Shown here one piece after another: positions 17,433-27,206 of a stretch of 64,000 nucleotides of DNA. Made by a program: the position numbers and the translations under genes. The notes below the pieces were generated by a model. The model saw only the letters and a program-made list of their open reading frames with translations, was not told where the DNA came from and made no database searches. Numbering within the stretch: the first letter of the stretch is position 1; every line of letters starts with the position of its first letter. Origin of the DNA: Tectiglobus sp965224045 (GTDB lineage Bacteria > Pseudomonadota > Alphaproteobacteria > Rhizobiales > Hyphomicrobiaceae); NCBI GenBank assembly GCA_965224045.1, contig CBDCYD010000010.1:1-64000 (forward strand), read 5' to 3'.

Positions 17433-19118
17433 TCACTCGTGTGCCGCAGCGATTGCCGCGACATAGCCGAATGTCAGCGCAGGTCCGAGAGTGATGCCCG
17501 GCCCAGGATAGTTCCCTTGCATGATCGAGGCGGCATCATTGCCGACAGAGTAAAGACGCGGGATCGGTTCGTTTTCGTCGGAAACAACGCGGCTCTCGCT
17601 GTCGACCGCGATGCCGGCCGCCGTTCCCAAGTCACCTGGACGCAATTCGATTGCGTAGAACGGCGCAGCGATGATCGGCGCCACGCAGGGGTTTGGCTCA
17701 TTGTCCACATCACCGAGTTGGCGCTGATAGGCATCGCAACCGCGACCAAACTCGGGATCTTCACCCATTGATGCAGAGTCATTGTAGCGCTCAACGGTTT
17801 CGACAAGCGCTGTCGGGTCGACCTCGATCTTGGCGGCCAACCCTTCGATTGTATCAGACCGCTTCAAATAACCCGAGGTCAGGAATGGGCCGAGGCGTAA
17901 CGTGAACGGCTTTACTGCTCCTAGACCGTATTGCCAGATGAATTGCTTGTCACAAATCAAGTGAGGACGCATCGCGCTGCCATTGTGCGAACGCAGCATG
18001 GCTCTGACGAACTCGTGATACGAAACGGCTTCGTTCACAAAGCGCCGACCTGATGCGTCGACCGCTATGATCCCAGGCTTTGCACGATCGGTCACAGTGT
18101 GAGGGTACACCACTCGTCGACCATCTGCGGCTACGTAGCTCGAAACCGGCACCCAGAAGGCAGGGTCGTCCATTTCTTGCGACATTGCAGCTCCGACCTG
18201 TCTGGCGAGGCGGATGCCGTCACCCGCTACACCCGCGAACGTTGCCGAGCGTTCGTTTGCCACCTGGGGCATAACAGCGTGCCTTAGCTCGGCCGAATGC
18301 GAGAAGCCGCCGGTGGCAATCACGACACCGCGAGATGACAGGACTGTTCGATCGCGATCCTGGGTCACGACATGAACGCCGGCGCACCGTCCATCGTCCA
18401 TCACGAGGTGATCAACGTTGCTCGAAAGCAGGATTTCCACGCCAGCCTTCCTTGCAGAAAGAAGCAAGCGCCCGACCAAGGCATTGCCTAAGACAAGGCT
18501 CGTTCCGCGACTATGCGAAAGGCGCTGAAACGCATGGCGGACGATCAGCCCCGCGATACGCAGGAACGATCGCGGCGAACGCGCAAACTTCCGAAAGTGC
18601 GGGATGTCCTGGCGCGCCACCATCATGCCACCAAGGATCGTAAACTCCGGCAGAGGAGGCCGCACTAACGAAAACGCATCACCGAGATGTGAGCCGTCAA
18701 ACGGCACTGGTTCGAGGACCCGTCCACCGAGTTTGGCGCCAGAGATGTTTGGATAATAATCGGGATAGCGCTTTACAGGCTGCAGTTTTACGTCGGTCTT
18801 TTCGGACAGATATTTGACCGCCTCCGGTGCCGCTTCGAGGTATCGATTTAGGTTGCGACGAGCGCTCTCATTCGGCACCGTTTCGGCCAAATACTCCTGC
18901 GCTTCGGCAAAACTATCCGAAATTCTGGCTGCCTTCATGAGGTGGTTATTCGGAACCCAGACCATTCCGCCGGATATCGATGTGGTTCCTCCAACCATTG
19001 CGGACTTTTCGATCAAGAGAACCTTCAGCCCCTCATTGGCAGCGACGACGGCGGCCGTCATTCCACCTGCACCCGCACCGAGGACGATGAGATCGTATTC
19101 GTGCACCGGACCGCTCAT
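17433..19118 (-). CDS. FAD-dependent dehydrogenase, fumarate reductase / 3-ketosteroid-delta1-dehydrogenase type
   Basis: 561 residues. The N-terminal Rossmann motif GAGAGG is at residues 14-19, and SGGMVWVPNNHLM, the GVVIATGGFSHS segment and the C-terminal GNDAASIMQGNYPGPGITLGPALTFGYVAA are typical of flavoproteins that desaturate next to a carbonyl (KstD, FrdA families). A covalent-flavin histidine is not evident. It starts 7 bases after the cupin gene, so it is co-translated. Likely role: alpha,beta-dehydrogenation of a ketone in the catabolic pathway, by inference. The exact substrate cannot be read from sequence. Confidence 0.85.
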   Translation of the reverse strand: MSGPVHEYDLIVLGAGAGGMTAAVVAANEGLKVLLIEKSAMVGGTTSISGGMVWVPNNHLMKAARISDSFAEAQEYLAETVPNESARRNLNRYLEAAPEAVKYLSEKTDVKLQPVKRYPDYYPNISGAKLGGRVLEPVPFDGSHLGDAFSLVRPPLPEFTILGGMMVARQDIPHFRKFARSPRSFLRIAGLIVRHAFQRLSHSRGTSLVLGNALVGRLLLSARKAGVEILLSSNVDHLVMDDGRCAGVHVVTQDRDRTVLSSRGVVIATGGFSHSAELRHAVMPQVANERSATFAGVAGDGIRLARQVGAAMSQEMDDPAFWVPVSSYVAADGRRVVYPHTVTDRAKPGIIAVDASGRRFVNEAVSYHEFVRAMLRSHNGSAMRPHLICDKQFIWQYGLGAVKPFTLRLGPFLTSGYLKRSDTIEGLAAKIEVDPTALVETVERYNDSASMGEDPEFGRGCDAYQRQLGDVDNEPNPCVAPIIAAPFYAIELRPGDLGTAAGIAVDSESRVVSDENEPIPRLYSVGNDAASIMQGNYPGPGITLGPALTFGYVAAIAAAHE

Positions 19119-19125
19119 CGGGTGA

Positions 19126-19488
19126 TCAGCCGTCGGAGGCGGGAGATGTGATCACGAGGAATGTCAGATCGCCAAGACCCGTGTTGTGTATCGCATGCTC
19201 CACGCCCGGCGGCAGGAAGATCACGTCGTGTTCACGAACAACGCGCCTTTCCCCATCGATCTCCATCACGCCCTCACCGTCCAGCACATGATAGATCTGC
19301 TCTTGGACCTTATGCTTATGCGTCGCAACGTAGGCTTTTCTAGCGTAAGTCGAGATCCGGTAGTCGAGATGTTTCGCGGCACTGTTCGCAGGACTGAAGA
19401 GCAACTTGGAAAGCGCACCGCCATAATGGTCCGGGAACTCGTCCCAGAGCACCTCGCTGATGTTCCTGATGACCGCTTTGCCTGCCAT
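19126..19488 (-). CDS. Single-domain cupin protein
   Basis: 120 residues from the ATG at 19488, which has an excellent AGGAGGA ribosome site. The cupin metal motif is His57, His59, Glu63 and His98 (HKHKVQEQ and PGVEHAIHN). Such small cupins are isomerases, dioxygenases or metabolite-binding proteins. Its place between the ThDP enzyme and the FAD dehydrogenase argues for an enzyme step or product handling in that pathway. Function otherwise unknown. Confidence 0.85.
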   Translation of the reverse strand: MAGKAVIRNISEVLWDEFPDHYGGALSKLLFSPANSAAKHLDYRISTYARKAYVATHKHKVQEQIYHVLDGEGVMEIDGERRVVREHDVIFLPPGVEHAIHNTGLGDLTFLVITSPASDG

Positions 19489-19535
19489 GCTGTTCCTCCT
19501 CTGCCGGTCCATTGCGGATCCTGGCCCACCAGCGC

Positions 19536-21344
19536 TCATGACTTGCCGGGTACATAGCGTTGGCCGATCGCCGGCCGATTGACACCGATACCCGGCAACT
19601 CCCAGACGCCAGCCCCTGGCGGATTGAGGTCGCCGCCGATGTTGGCATCGATCAGGTACGGCTTGCCACTCTTGATGCCTTCAAGGACCGCGTCACCCAG
19701 GTCACCGGGCCTATCGATACTAACGCCTTCGACGCCAGCCGAGCGGGCCATTGCCGCGAAATCTGGATTGTAGGGCTTGCCGGTCCCGGGATGATGGAAG
19801 TCCGTCGCTAGTTCACGGTTCTCCAAGTAGCCGCGCTGCAAGCCCCGTATGGATCCATAAGCATAGTTGTTCCAGACAACCCAGACGACAGGGATATCGT
19901 ACTCAACGGCAGTGCCGAGGACGCTCGCATGCATGAAGAATGCGCCGTCGCCGCAAACCGAAACGGCGGGACGATCGGGCGCTGCCAGCTTGGCTCCGAG
20001 TACGCCGGCCACGCCGAAACCCATCGGTCCGAAGCCCATAGACCCGATCAACGAGTCTGCGCGCCGTGGTTTGCAGAACTGCAGAAGCCAATTGTGGTGC
20101 ACGCCGATGTCGCTAACAAGGATTGCATCCTCCGGCATCGCCTTGTCGATTTCGACGGCGGCGCGCTGCGGATTGATGGGCGTCGAATCATCTGTCATCC
20201 CTGGGGCGACAAATTCATCCCATTTGGCGCGATAGGTTTCGATCTCGGCGAGCCACTTCCGACTTGCCTCGGTCGGCCCTGGCGTGTGCTTTCTGCGATC
20301 AAGCTCCTGGATCACTTGCTTGAGAAAGATTTTGACGTCGGCCATGAGGCCAAGAGCGACAGGATAGTTTCTCCCTATCTCTTCCGGGTCGATGTCAACG
20401 TGGATAAGCTTGGTCGGTGGGATCGTGAACGAATACCCGGGCAGCCAGGAGCTTGCGGTGCGGTCATCAAAGCGCACTCCGAGGGCAAGCAGGACATCAG
20501 CCTGCCGACAGGCATGGTTCGACTGATACGTCCCTCCTCGTTGGACAAGACCAAGCGACAATGGATGCGAAACCGGAATTGCACCGAGACCGCTGGCCGA
20601 TGCCGCCACAGGAATCTGCAAGCGTTCTGCCAAAGTCAGAAGTTCTTCTGTGGCTCCGCCATACCTGACACCCTGACCGACGACGATGACCGGCTTTTCG
20701 GCAGCGAGAAGCATGTCGACCGCCTTCACGACACCGTCCGGATCAGCCCCGCACCGCGAGGAGATATTCGCCGTCCATTCCTCGGGCTTTGGTGTCTCCT
20801 CGACCGCGGCTTCCTTGAAGATGTCGAATGGCACATCGAGAACGACGGGACCCGGCCGGCCAGTGACCATCGTCTTCCACGCCTGGCGCACCATCAGCGG
20901 AACCTGTTCGCCGCGCGTCGGCTGATAGACCCGTTTGCAATAGGCCTGAACGGTCGACGGAAAATCAGCTTGGTAGTGGCGGTAGAGTTCTTGAAATGCG
21001 CCGCGACCGAACTGACTGGTTGGAACGTTGCCGGTTATGGCAAGAAACGGAACCGAGTCGAGGAAAGCATTTCCGAGGCTGATCGGCATATTGGACGAGC
21101 CCGGACCGCAGGAGGTGAACGTTGCCGTCGGCTGGCCTGAGACACGATAGAAGACGTCGGCCATGAAACCCGAAACACTTTCGTGATGTACGGAGATCGT
21201 CTTGATGTCATCCGATCTTTCGTACATGGCATCTATAATGCTGATATTGCCGTGACCGCATAAACCGAAGATGTACGGAACCTTTTCGCGGATCAGATAA
21301 TCGATGATGACCTGTCCGCCGTTGAGAAGGTTTTCTTTCGCCAT
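19536..21344 (-). CDS. Thiamine pyrophosphate-dependent enzyme, acetolactate synthase-like
   Basis: 602 residues from the ATG at 21344, first gene of the minus-strand operon. It has the three-domain POX/AHAS fold: N-terminal pyrimidine domain with catalytic Glu55 in VHHESVSGF, central domain, and C-terminal ThDP domain with GDGAFF...NN about residue 450. Relatives include acetolactate synthase, glyoxylate carboligase, sulfoacetaldehyde acetyltransferase, IolD and cyclohexane-1,2-dione hydrolase. There is no small regulatory subunit nearby, so a biosynthetic AHAS is unlikely; C-C cleavage or ligation in catabolism is favoured. Substrate unknown. Confidence 0.88.
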   Translation of the reverse strand: MAKENLLNGGQVIIDYLIREKVPYIFGLCGHGNISIIDAMYERSDDIKTISVHHESVSGFMADVFYRVSGQPTATFTSCGPGSSNMPISLGNAFLDSVPFLAITGNVPTSQFGRGAFQELYRHYQADFPSTVQAYCKRVYQPTRGEQVPLMVRQAWKTMVTGRPGPVVLDVPFDIFKEAAVEETPKPEEWTANISSRCGADPDGVVKAVDMLLAAEKPVIVVGQGVRYGGATEELLTLAERLQIPVAASASGLGAIPVSHPLSLGLVQRGGTYQSNHACRQADVLLALGVRFDDRTASSWLPGYSFTIPPTKLIHVDIDPEEIGRNYPVALGLMADVKIFLKQVIQELDRRKHTPGPTEASRKWLAEIETYRAKWDEFVAPGMTDDSTPINPQRAAVEIDKAMPEDAILVSDIGVHHNWLLQFCKPRRADSLIGSMGFGPMGFGVAGVLGAKLAAPDRPAVSVCGDGAFFMHASVLGTAVEYDIPVVWVVWNNYAYGSIRGLQRGYLENRELATDFHHPGTGKPYNPDFAAMARSAGVEGVSIDRPGDLGDAVLEGIKSGKPYLIDANIGGDLNPPGAGVWELPGIGVNRPAIGQRYVPGKS

Positions 21345-21821
21345 TGGTCTGATCTCTTGCAGTATTAGTTCGGTTTCGTTCGCGGTTATGCCCTCAAGAC
21401 TCGTCACAGGGGGAAGAAAGAGTACACAGGCGCGAGGACCCGGCGCCCTTTCTCCGCCGAGCGAGCCATCCGGTCATGGCAATCAAGCCGCAATAGGCGA
21501 GGCCACGATTTTGAGGCACGCCACACGACAGGCATACGGCACAAGCACTGACAGCACTCCCACTTCCATCATTCCGGTCGGGCGTAGGTTGAGTTTCATT
21601 ATTGTTGAATCACATTTGACAATATTGCAATATCTGGCAATCGGGAATTGCCGACGTAACGGGTTGCGCGCATCTATTGCGTACAATGTGAGCAGCAGTA
21701 TTGGTCGGCATGCTGATGTGGGCGGCGGCCCCGTGAAATCTGCCTGGGGTCGCTTCAAAGGACGCAAGGAATCTGCTAGGCGGTCGTTGGCAGCGCGCCG
21801 CGCACTTCCGATTGAGGAGAT
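21345..21821. other. Divergent promoter region of the ThDP operon and iclR
   Basis: About 477 bases between divergently read genes. The central part (about 21590-21645) is AT-rich and holds the motif shared with the importer promoter. No coding sequence is credible here. Both promoters must lie in it. Confidence 0.6.
21595..21632. promoter_or_regulatory. Putative IclR operator, copy 1
   Basis: A 38-base block that matches the block at 23010-23047 in 26 positions without gaps, including the run TGTTGAAT and the run GACAAT. It contains a near-palindrome (TTCAT-5-TTGAA) and a second dyad around CAATATTG. The 15-base size of the dyad fits IclR-family sites. Location between iclR and the ThDP operon supports control of both. 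Confidence 0.6.
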
Positions 21822-22700
21822 ATGGCAAGAGTTAAGTCAGCCACGCGAAATGCCGAACCGACGACGAAGACGGCAGGCGTCAAGCCTCGCCAGCCCCAGA
21901 GGTCGGCTACGTCCAAGCCTGTGGTTGGCGGCATCCAATCGATTGAACGCGCAATGTCGATCGTCGAAATCGTAGCCAACCATCCGGAAGGAATTGGACT
22001 TGCGGATCTGAGCACTCGACTGCGATTGAATAACAGCACGGTGTTTCACCTGATTAAGACGCTTGAGAAGCTTGGCGTCGTCTCGCAAAGTCCGGAGACT
22101 AAGAAATACCGGGTCGGCAGCTACCTTTTTGTCCTCGCCGCCGGCGCGCTCAACGAGGGTACACTGCTTTCGATTGCAACGCCGATTCTCGAGCGCTTGA
22201 GCAGGGATACGGGCGATACCGCCCACCTCGCGGTGCGATCACACCACGAGATCATCGTTGTTGCGCGAACCGAAGCGACAGGGCTGCTGCAGCTGTCCGG
22301 CCGCACGGGGGCCAATCGGCCCGCCCATGCCACAGCGATCGGAAAGGTGTTGCTTGCCGAGGTCCCGGAACCTGATATCCAACCTCTGCTCAAGACGCTG
22401 CCCCTGCAACCGTTTACGGCGAACACGATCACCGAAGTATCGGCGCTTCTCAAAGAGCTTGACGAAGTCCGGTCAAGCGGAATTGCGGTCGACAATTGTG
22501 AGCTGGATGACGACGTCAAGTGCATCGCCATGCCCGTCAGTGATTTCGCAGGTCGCTGTATCGCCGCCATCGGGCTTTCCGGCCCGGTCTGGCGGATGAC
22601 CTCAAAACGCCTGCAGAAAAAGACCCGCCAGCTTCGTGCCGCTGCGATAGAGCTATCGGAACAACTTGGCTGCAAAACGGACAAGCAGTCGCTCTCCTAG
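21822..22700 (+). CDS. IclR family transcriptional regulator
   Basis: 292 residues; GAGGAGAT just upstream of the ATG is a strong ribosome site. After a basic, probably disordered N-terminal ~35 residues comes the winged helix-turn-helix (about 36-95: IERAMSIVEIVANHPEG...LADLSTRLRLNNSTVFHLIKTL split here for length), then the IclR effector domain with RTGANRPAHATAIGK and NCELDDDVKCIAMPV. It sits between the divergent catabolic operon and the importer operon and probably controls both, sensing a pathway compound. Confidence 0.92.
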   Translation: MARVKSATRNAEPTTKTAGVKPRQPQRSATSKPVVGGIQSIERAMSIVEIVANHPEGIGLADLSTRLRLNNSTVFHLIKTLEKLGVVSQSPETKKYRVGSYLFVLAAGALNEGTLLSIATPILERLSRDTGDTAHLAVRSHHEIIVVARTEATGLLQLSGRTGANRPAHATAIGKVLLAEVPEPDIQPLLKTLPLQPFTANTITEVSALLKELDEVRSSGIAVDNCELDDDVKCIAMPVSDFAGRCIAAIGLSGPVWRMTSKRLQKKTRQLRAAAIELSEQLGCKTDKQSLS

Positions 22701-23183
22701 CCCGCCTTTCTCTAAGTGGTGTGTGTGTCGTTATCACGGTTGCGCGAGCCGAACCGCCAGGAGGGCGGTGAATGGCGTAGCCGACGCATACGTCTGAGCC
22801 GTCCGATGCTGCGGATGGCCGCGGGACGCGACCCGGAAATGCACCGTGCAGTTTAATCAGATCGTGAATATTGTCGGGCGGCGAACAGCGCCGAGGGAGT
22901 TCATCGGTTGCTTTTGCGCCGGCATTCCGTCCGTTGATTTTAGGGCAGCTGCGAAGCCGCCACCCAGTCCAGCCACGGATGCAGAGAAGCGCAACGCGGC
23001 TGCGAGGGATTCAATAATGTTGAATTTGAGCCGACAATGCTGCATTTTGTTCTCGCTAGTGATGCAATTTGCAGCCTGCGCAAACGGCCTTTGCTATATT
23101 GACAGGGAGTTCTTTTCCCGGACTTGACGGTCGTTTTGCGAGGGTTCCAGACGATAGTCGGTGTTACATCGGGAGTTTTTGAA
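22701..23183. other. Intergenic region upstream of the ABC importer
   Basis: About 480 bases. A small GC hairpin (ACCGCC with GGCGGT near 22760) lies soon after iclR without a T run. The second copy of the shared operator is at 23010-23047, and TATATT near 23095 may be a -10 box. No gene seen. Confidence 0.5.
23010..23047. promoter_or_regulatory. Putative IclR operator, copy 2
   Basis: Contains a perfect 15-base palindrome, TTCAA-TAATG-TTGAA (from base 23010, counting the first T), and GACAAT 8 bases later. It matches the block at 21595 in 26 of 38 positions. It is about 137 bases before the importer start and about 50 bases upstream of a possible -10 box. Confidence 0.6.
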
Positions 23184-24359
23184 ATGGCAACAAAGTTTCT
23201 GGCAGCTGGCATAGTGATGGCCGCATCCACGCTTGCCACCACAGCTTCAGCGGCAGATGTAAAGATCGGCGTTCTTTATCCGCTGACCGGCGGCGGCGCG
23301 GTGTATGGCGTGCCGGCGATGCATGGCCACCGCATGGCGGTTGATGAAGTCAATGCTGCCGGCGGCATCAACGGTCAGAAGGTCGTCACCGTCGAGCGCG
23401 ACACTAAGCTCAACCCGGCTGAAGCAGCTGCAGCGGCCAAGGAGCTGATCACCAAAGACGGTGTCAATGTCATCATCGGAGGTTTGAGTTCGGCCGTCGG
23501 CCTGGCGATCTCACAGGTCGCGAAGCAGGAAAAGGTCGTCTACATCGCGACTATTCCGAAGACGATCCAGATGACGACGTCGAAACTGCATCCGTATGTC
23601 TTCCGCACCGCCTCGCATACGGACTTCGAAGGCGATGCGATGGCACAGATCGTCAAGCAACTCGGCGCCAAGAAGATCTGCGACATTCAGCTGGACTATG
23701 CCTATGGCCATGATCTGGCAAAGGGCATCGAGCGCGGCTTGAAGCGCCATGCGCCGAACGTGAAGAAGGTCCTTGATCTGCGGGCCAAGCTCGGTGCGAC
23801 TGACTACAACGCGCTGATCACCCAGCTCATCGGTTCGGACTGCGACGTCGTAACCAGCGGGCTTTGGGGATCGCACTTCGTAAACTTCGCCCAGCAGGCC
23901 AAGCCCTTCGGCTTCTTCAAGCAGAAGAAGTACCTGACTGGCGGCGAAATCGCGAGCCATGAGATCGCCGGCAAGATGGGCCCGGACTACCCGGACAACG
24001 TGTGGTCGAATTCATACGAGCTATGGTACCACCATCCAAGCCCAGCGCATGAGAAATTCCAGGCGGATTTGGCCAAGCGGTCCGGCAAGAAGGAAACCGC
24101 GATGTGGCCGGTTCTCGCGTGGACGGGTGTCAAGTTCTATGCAGCGGCCGCAAAGAAGGCGGGCTCGTTAGACGCCGATAAGGTCATCAAGGCGCTGGAA
24201 GGCCTGTCAATCGAGACCCCGGTTGGCAAGCGCACGATCGATCCCAAGACGCACCAGGCCGACACCGGCCAGTTCTGGGGACCGATGGTGAAGAAGCCTG
24301 GCAAGAATTACCGGATGATGGATCCGATCACCTACATCGAGGCCAAGATCGCCGAATAG
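23184..24359 (+). CDS. ABC importer substrate-binding protein, branched-chain amino acid type
   Basis: 391 residues from the ATG at 23184 (GGGAG upstream). A Sec signal peptide ends at about residue 24 (TTASA-AD), so the mature protein is periplasmic. The type I fold of the Leu/Ile/Val-binding family is shown by KIGVLYPLTGGGAVYG, NAAGGINGQKV and GGLSSAVGLAISQ. In this family ligands extend to amides, aromatic acids and other carboxylates; given the IclR and catabolic neighbours, a non-amino-acid ligand is likely. A short GGGCC/GGCCC hairpin (24391-24411) lies after it, perhaps raising its level over the permeases. Confidence 0.9.
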   Translation: MATKFLAAGIVMAASTLATTASAADVKIGVLYPLTGGGAVYGVPAMHGHRMAVDEVNAAGGINGQKVVTVERDTKLNPAEAAAAAKELITKDGVNVIIGGLSSAVGLAISQVAKQEKVVYIATIPKTIQMTTSKLHPYVFRTASHTDFEGDAMAQIVKQLGAKKICDIQLDYAYGHDLAKGIERGLKRHAPNVKKVLDLRAKLGATDYNALITQLIGSDCDVVTSGLWGSHFVNFAQQAKPFGFFKQKKYLTGGEIASHEIAGKMGPDYPDNVWSNSYELWYHHPSPAHEKFQADLAKRSGKKETAMWPVLAWTGVKFYAAAAKKAGSLDADKVIKALEGLSIETPVGKRTIDPKTHQADTGQFWGPMVKKPGKNYRMMDPITYIEAKIAE

Positions 24360-24561
24360 GCGTCCTGGCGGCAAACGGTGAGCTTGGGGCGGGCCCGAAA
24401 GGAAACGGCCCTTGCTCTACCGATGCCGCAACGTTCACGCGGCATAGAGTCTCCCAACCGCGAAGACCAACAGACCAAGAAGACCGGCGCGAGCGGAATT
24501 GGGCAGGCCGTGAACGGTCGCGTCAGGCGGCCCATGCCGCCATCACCCAGGATTGGATTTG

Positions 24562-25506
24562 ATGGACGTACTGATTGATTTCATTCGAAACGAGTTGGGC
24601 AATCCCGGGTTGGCGACCCTACTTTCGAACCCGAATTTCGCCTTCATCCAGCTCATGAATTCGCTATCGATGGGCATGTATTTGTTCATCATCGCCGCCG
24701 GGCTCTCGCTGATCTTCGGCGTCCTCAACGTCATCAATTTTGCCCATGGCGCTTTTTATATGTTCGGCGCCTACACGATCTATTCGGCGACCCAGGTCAT
24801 GGGGCTGAACTTCTGGCTCGGAGTGGTGGTGGCGGCGCTGGTGCTCGCGGCTCTGTCGGTATTGATCGAGCGCGGCCTGTTCCAGTTTCTTTACGACAAG
24901 GAGCACCTGATGCAGCTGCTCCTGACGTTTGGCGTCGTTCTGATTCTGGGGGATCTTGCTAAGGCGATATGGGGCACCGACCAGTTCAGCGTATCCTATC
25001 CCCCGGGCATGGACGGCGCGCTCAATCTCGGCATCACCTACTATCCGACGTATCGTGTGGTGTTGTGTCTGATCGGCCCCCTTATCGCGATCGGTCTGTG
25101 GGTTCTGATCGAGAAGACGCGATGGGGACGAGTCATTCGCGGCGCCACCCAGGACCGCGAAATGCTTGCTGCGCTCGGCATCAACGTCCCCATGGTCTAC
25201 ACGGGCGTCTTCGTGCTGGGATCTGCGCTGGCAGGACTTGGCGGCGCTCTTGCGGCACCGTTCAACAGCCCGACGCCGGGCATGGACGCCACGGTTATCG
25301 TGGAATGTTTCGTGATCGTGATCATCGGTGGTCTGGGAAGTTTGTGGGGCAGCTTCGTTGGCGCACTCATTTATGGCTTGGTTTTCAATTTCGGGTCAGT
25401 CATCCTGCCGAACTGGCAGGACGTGTTTGCATTTTTGTTGCTCGTGGTCGTGTTGCTGATTCGTCCATGGGGCCTGTTCGGGCGGCCGGCTGCGGGAGGT
25501 CACTAG
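24562..25506 (+). CDS. ABC importer permease, LivH type
   Basis: 314 residues, about eight membrane helices. The start at 24562 has AGGA upstream. Family landmarks are GLNVINFAHGAFYMFGAY-like sequence (VLNVINFAHGAFYMFGAY), the cytoplasmic coupling segment RGATQDREMLAALGINV, and GLGSLWGSFVGALIYG. It pairs with the LivM-type permease 3 bases downstream to form the channel in the inner membrane. Confidence 0.93.
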   Translation: MDVLIDFIRNELGNPGLATLLSNPNFAFIQLMNSLSMGMYLFIIAAGLSLIFGVLNVINFAHGAFYMFGAYTIYSATQVMGLNFWLGVVVAALVLAALSVLIERGLFQFLYDKEHLMQLLLTFGVVLILGDLAKAIWGTDQFSVSYPPGMDGALNLGITYYPTYRVVLCLIGPLIAIGLWVLIEKTRWGRVIRGATQDREMLAALGINVPMVYTGVFVLGSALAGLGGALAAPFNSPTPGMDATVIVECFVIVIIGGLGSLWGSFVGALIYGLVFNFGSVILPNWQDVFAFLLLVVVLLIRPWGLFGRPAAGGH

Positions 25507-25509
25507 GCT

Positions 25510-26451
25510 ATGACACGACCCATGACCCGGGGCACCGCAATCATTTGCGGTCTCATCATCATCTCGCTACTGGCGCTCCCCCTTCTCGGTTCCCGCTACC
25601 TGGTTGACGTCACGACGGAGATCCTGATCTACGCGCTCTTCGCCCTCAGTCTGAATGTCATAATCGGATATTCCGGCAACGTGTCGTTCGGCCATGCCGC
25701 CTACTTCGCCATTGGCGGCTACGCCAACGCCATTCTTCTGACAACCTATGCGTGGCCGCTGCTTCCCTCATTCGCAGCGGCGATCGTACTCAGCCTGATC
25801 GCGGCCGGAGTGATCGCGTACTTCTGCACCCGCCTCACGGACATCTACTTCGCCATGCTCACGCTTGCCTTTTCCATGTTCGTGTGGGCAGTCGCCTTCA
25901 AGTGGCGGTCAGTGACCGGGGGCGATGACGGTTTCGTTGGCATTGCCGTTCCCGACTTCATTGGCGACCGCTACTCGTTCTTCTACTTCACGCTATTTGT
26001 CGTCGTCGTTTCAATCGCGCTTCTCTGGGTCATTTGCCATTCGGCCTTCGGCCGCGCGCTGCTGTCCGTGCGCGAGAACCCGACCCGTGCAGGCTTTGTC
26101 GGCATCAATACGCGCCTCATGCGTTGGACGGCATTCGTGGTTGCCGGCACGTTTGCCGGCGTTGCGGGCGCGCTGTTCGGCATGTTGCACCGCGGCATGT
26201 TTGTCGAAAGCGCATTCTGGACGCAATCCGCCACAGTACTGATTATGACGCTGCTGGGCGGCATGTTCTCCTTCTTCGGCCCCGCGATCGGTGCCGCCAC
26301 GCTGTTCATCCTGCAACGGCTGACCAATGAATATACGGAGTACTGGCCGACGGTGCTTGGCGTCATTCTCATCGTCATCCTGCTGTTCCTGCCCGAAGGC
26401 CTCGCCGGTCTCGCTGGCAAACTCAGCAGGCGGTCGGCCGCACGGGACTAG
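25510..26451 (+). CDS. ABC importer permease, LivM type
   Basis: 313 residues with about nine or ten membrane helices. Typical LivM features are ALFALSLNVIIGYSGNVSFG, the coupling loop LLSVRENPTRAGFVGIN and LFLPEGLAGL at the C-terminus. It starts 3 bases after the LivH-type gene and ends 2 bases before the ATPase gene, a tight operon. Confidence 0.93.
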   Translation: MTRPMTRGTAIICGLIIISLLALPLLGSRYLVDVTTEILIYALFALSLNVIIGYSGNVSFGHAAYFAIGGYANAILLTTYAWPLLPSFAAAIVLSLIAAGVIAYFCTRLTDIYFAMLTLAFSMFVWAVAFKWRSVTGGDDGFVGIAVPDFIGDRYSFFYFTLFVVVVSIALLWVICHSAFGRALLSVRENPTRAGFVGINTRLMRWTAFVVAGTFAGVAGALFGMLHRGMFVESAFWTQSATVLIMTLLGGMFSFFGPAIGAATLFILQRLTNEYTEYWPTVLGVILIVILLFLPEGLAGLAGKLSRRSAARD

Positions 26452-26453
26452 CC

Positions 26454-27206
26454 ATGCTTGAAGTAAGAAATCTGTCGAAGAATTTCTCCGGTTTTCAGGC
26501 AATCAACGCCGTAGATTTTCTGCTCGAAGAAGGGACAAGACACGCCATCATCGGCCCTAACGGGGCGGGCAAGACGACCTTCTTCAACCTGATCACCGGG
26601 CACCTTGCACCGACTGAGGGAGAGGTCCTCTTCAAGGGGCGTTCTCTCGTCGGCTTACCGCCCCACGCTATCGTCCGGCTCGGCATCGCCCGCTCATTCC
26701 AGCGGATCAATATCTACCCGCGAATGACCGTTTTCGAGAACGTGCAGGTCGCTTTGATTGCGCACGACGGTAATCATATGAATTTGTTCCGCCCAGCGCA
26801 TGGTCTGAATTTCGAGGACACCGAGAAGCTGCTTGATCTTGTCGGCCTCAACGATGATACACACGAGGTTGCTGGCGAAATGGCTTATGGCCGCCAAAAG
26901 CAACTCGAGCTCGCGATCTCTCTGGCGGCTGATCCCCAGGTTCTCTTGCTTGACGAGCCAACTGCCGGGATGTCGCCCGCCGAGACAACCGACAGCATTC
27001 AGCTCATCCATCGGATTTCGAAAGAGCGGAACTTGACGTTGCTGTTCACCGAGCACGACATGAGCGTTGTCTTCGGCATTGCCGACAGAATAACGGTCCT
27101 GCATCACGGCGAAGTCATCGCTAGCGGCGCGCCGGAAGATGTGCGCAACGACCCCAACGTACGCAGTGTCTATCTGGGAGATTCGATCGATCATGCCCCA
27201 GCTTGA
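26454..27206 (+). CDS. ABC importer ATPase, LivG type
   Basis: 250 residues. Walker A GPNGAGKTT is at 34-42, Walker B VLLLDEPTAGMS is present, and the H-loop is in TEHDMSVVF. The signature is MAYGRQKQLE rather than LSGGQ; LivG proteins normally carry this AYGxQ form, so it is not a defect. It energises uptake together with the LivF-type partner, whose gene overlaps its end by 14 bases. Confidence 0.93.
   Translation: MLEVRNLSKNFSGFQAINAVDFLLEEGTRHAIIGPNGAGKTTFFNLITGHLAPTEGEVLFKGRSLVGLPPHAIVRLGIARSFQRINIYPRMTVFENVQVALIAHDGNHMNLFRPAHGLNFEDTEKLLDLVGLNDDTHEVAGEMAYGRQKQLELAISLAADPQVLLLDEPTAGMSPAETTDSIQLIHRISKERNLTLLFTEHDMSVVFGIADRITVLHHGEVIASGAPEDVRNDPNVRSVYLGDSIDHAPA

Noticed and set aside
26454..27206. 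Non-canonical ABC signature (AYGRQ) in the LivG-type ATPase
   Set aside because: LivG-type ATPases normally carry an AYGQQ-like signature, so this is not unusual.
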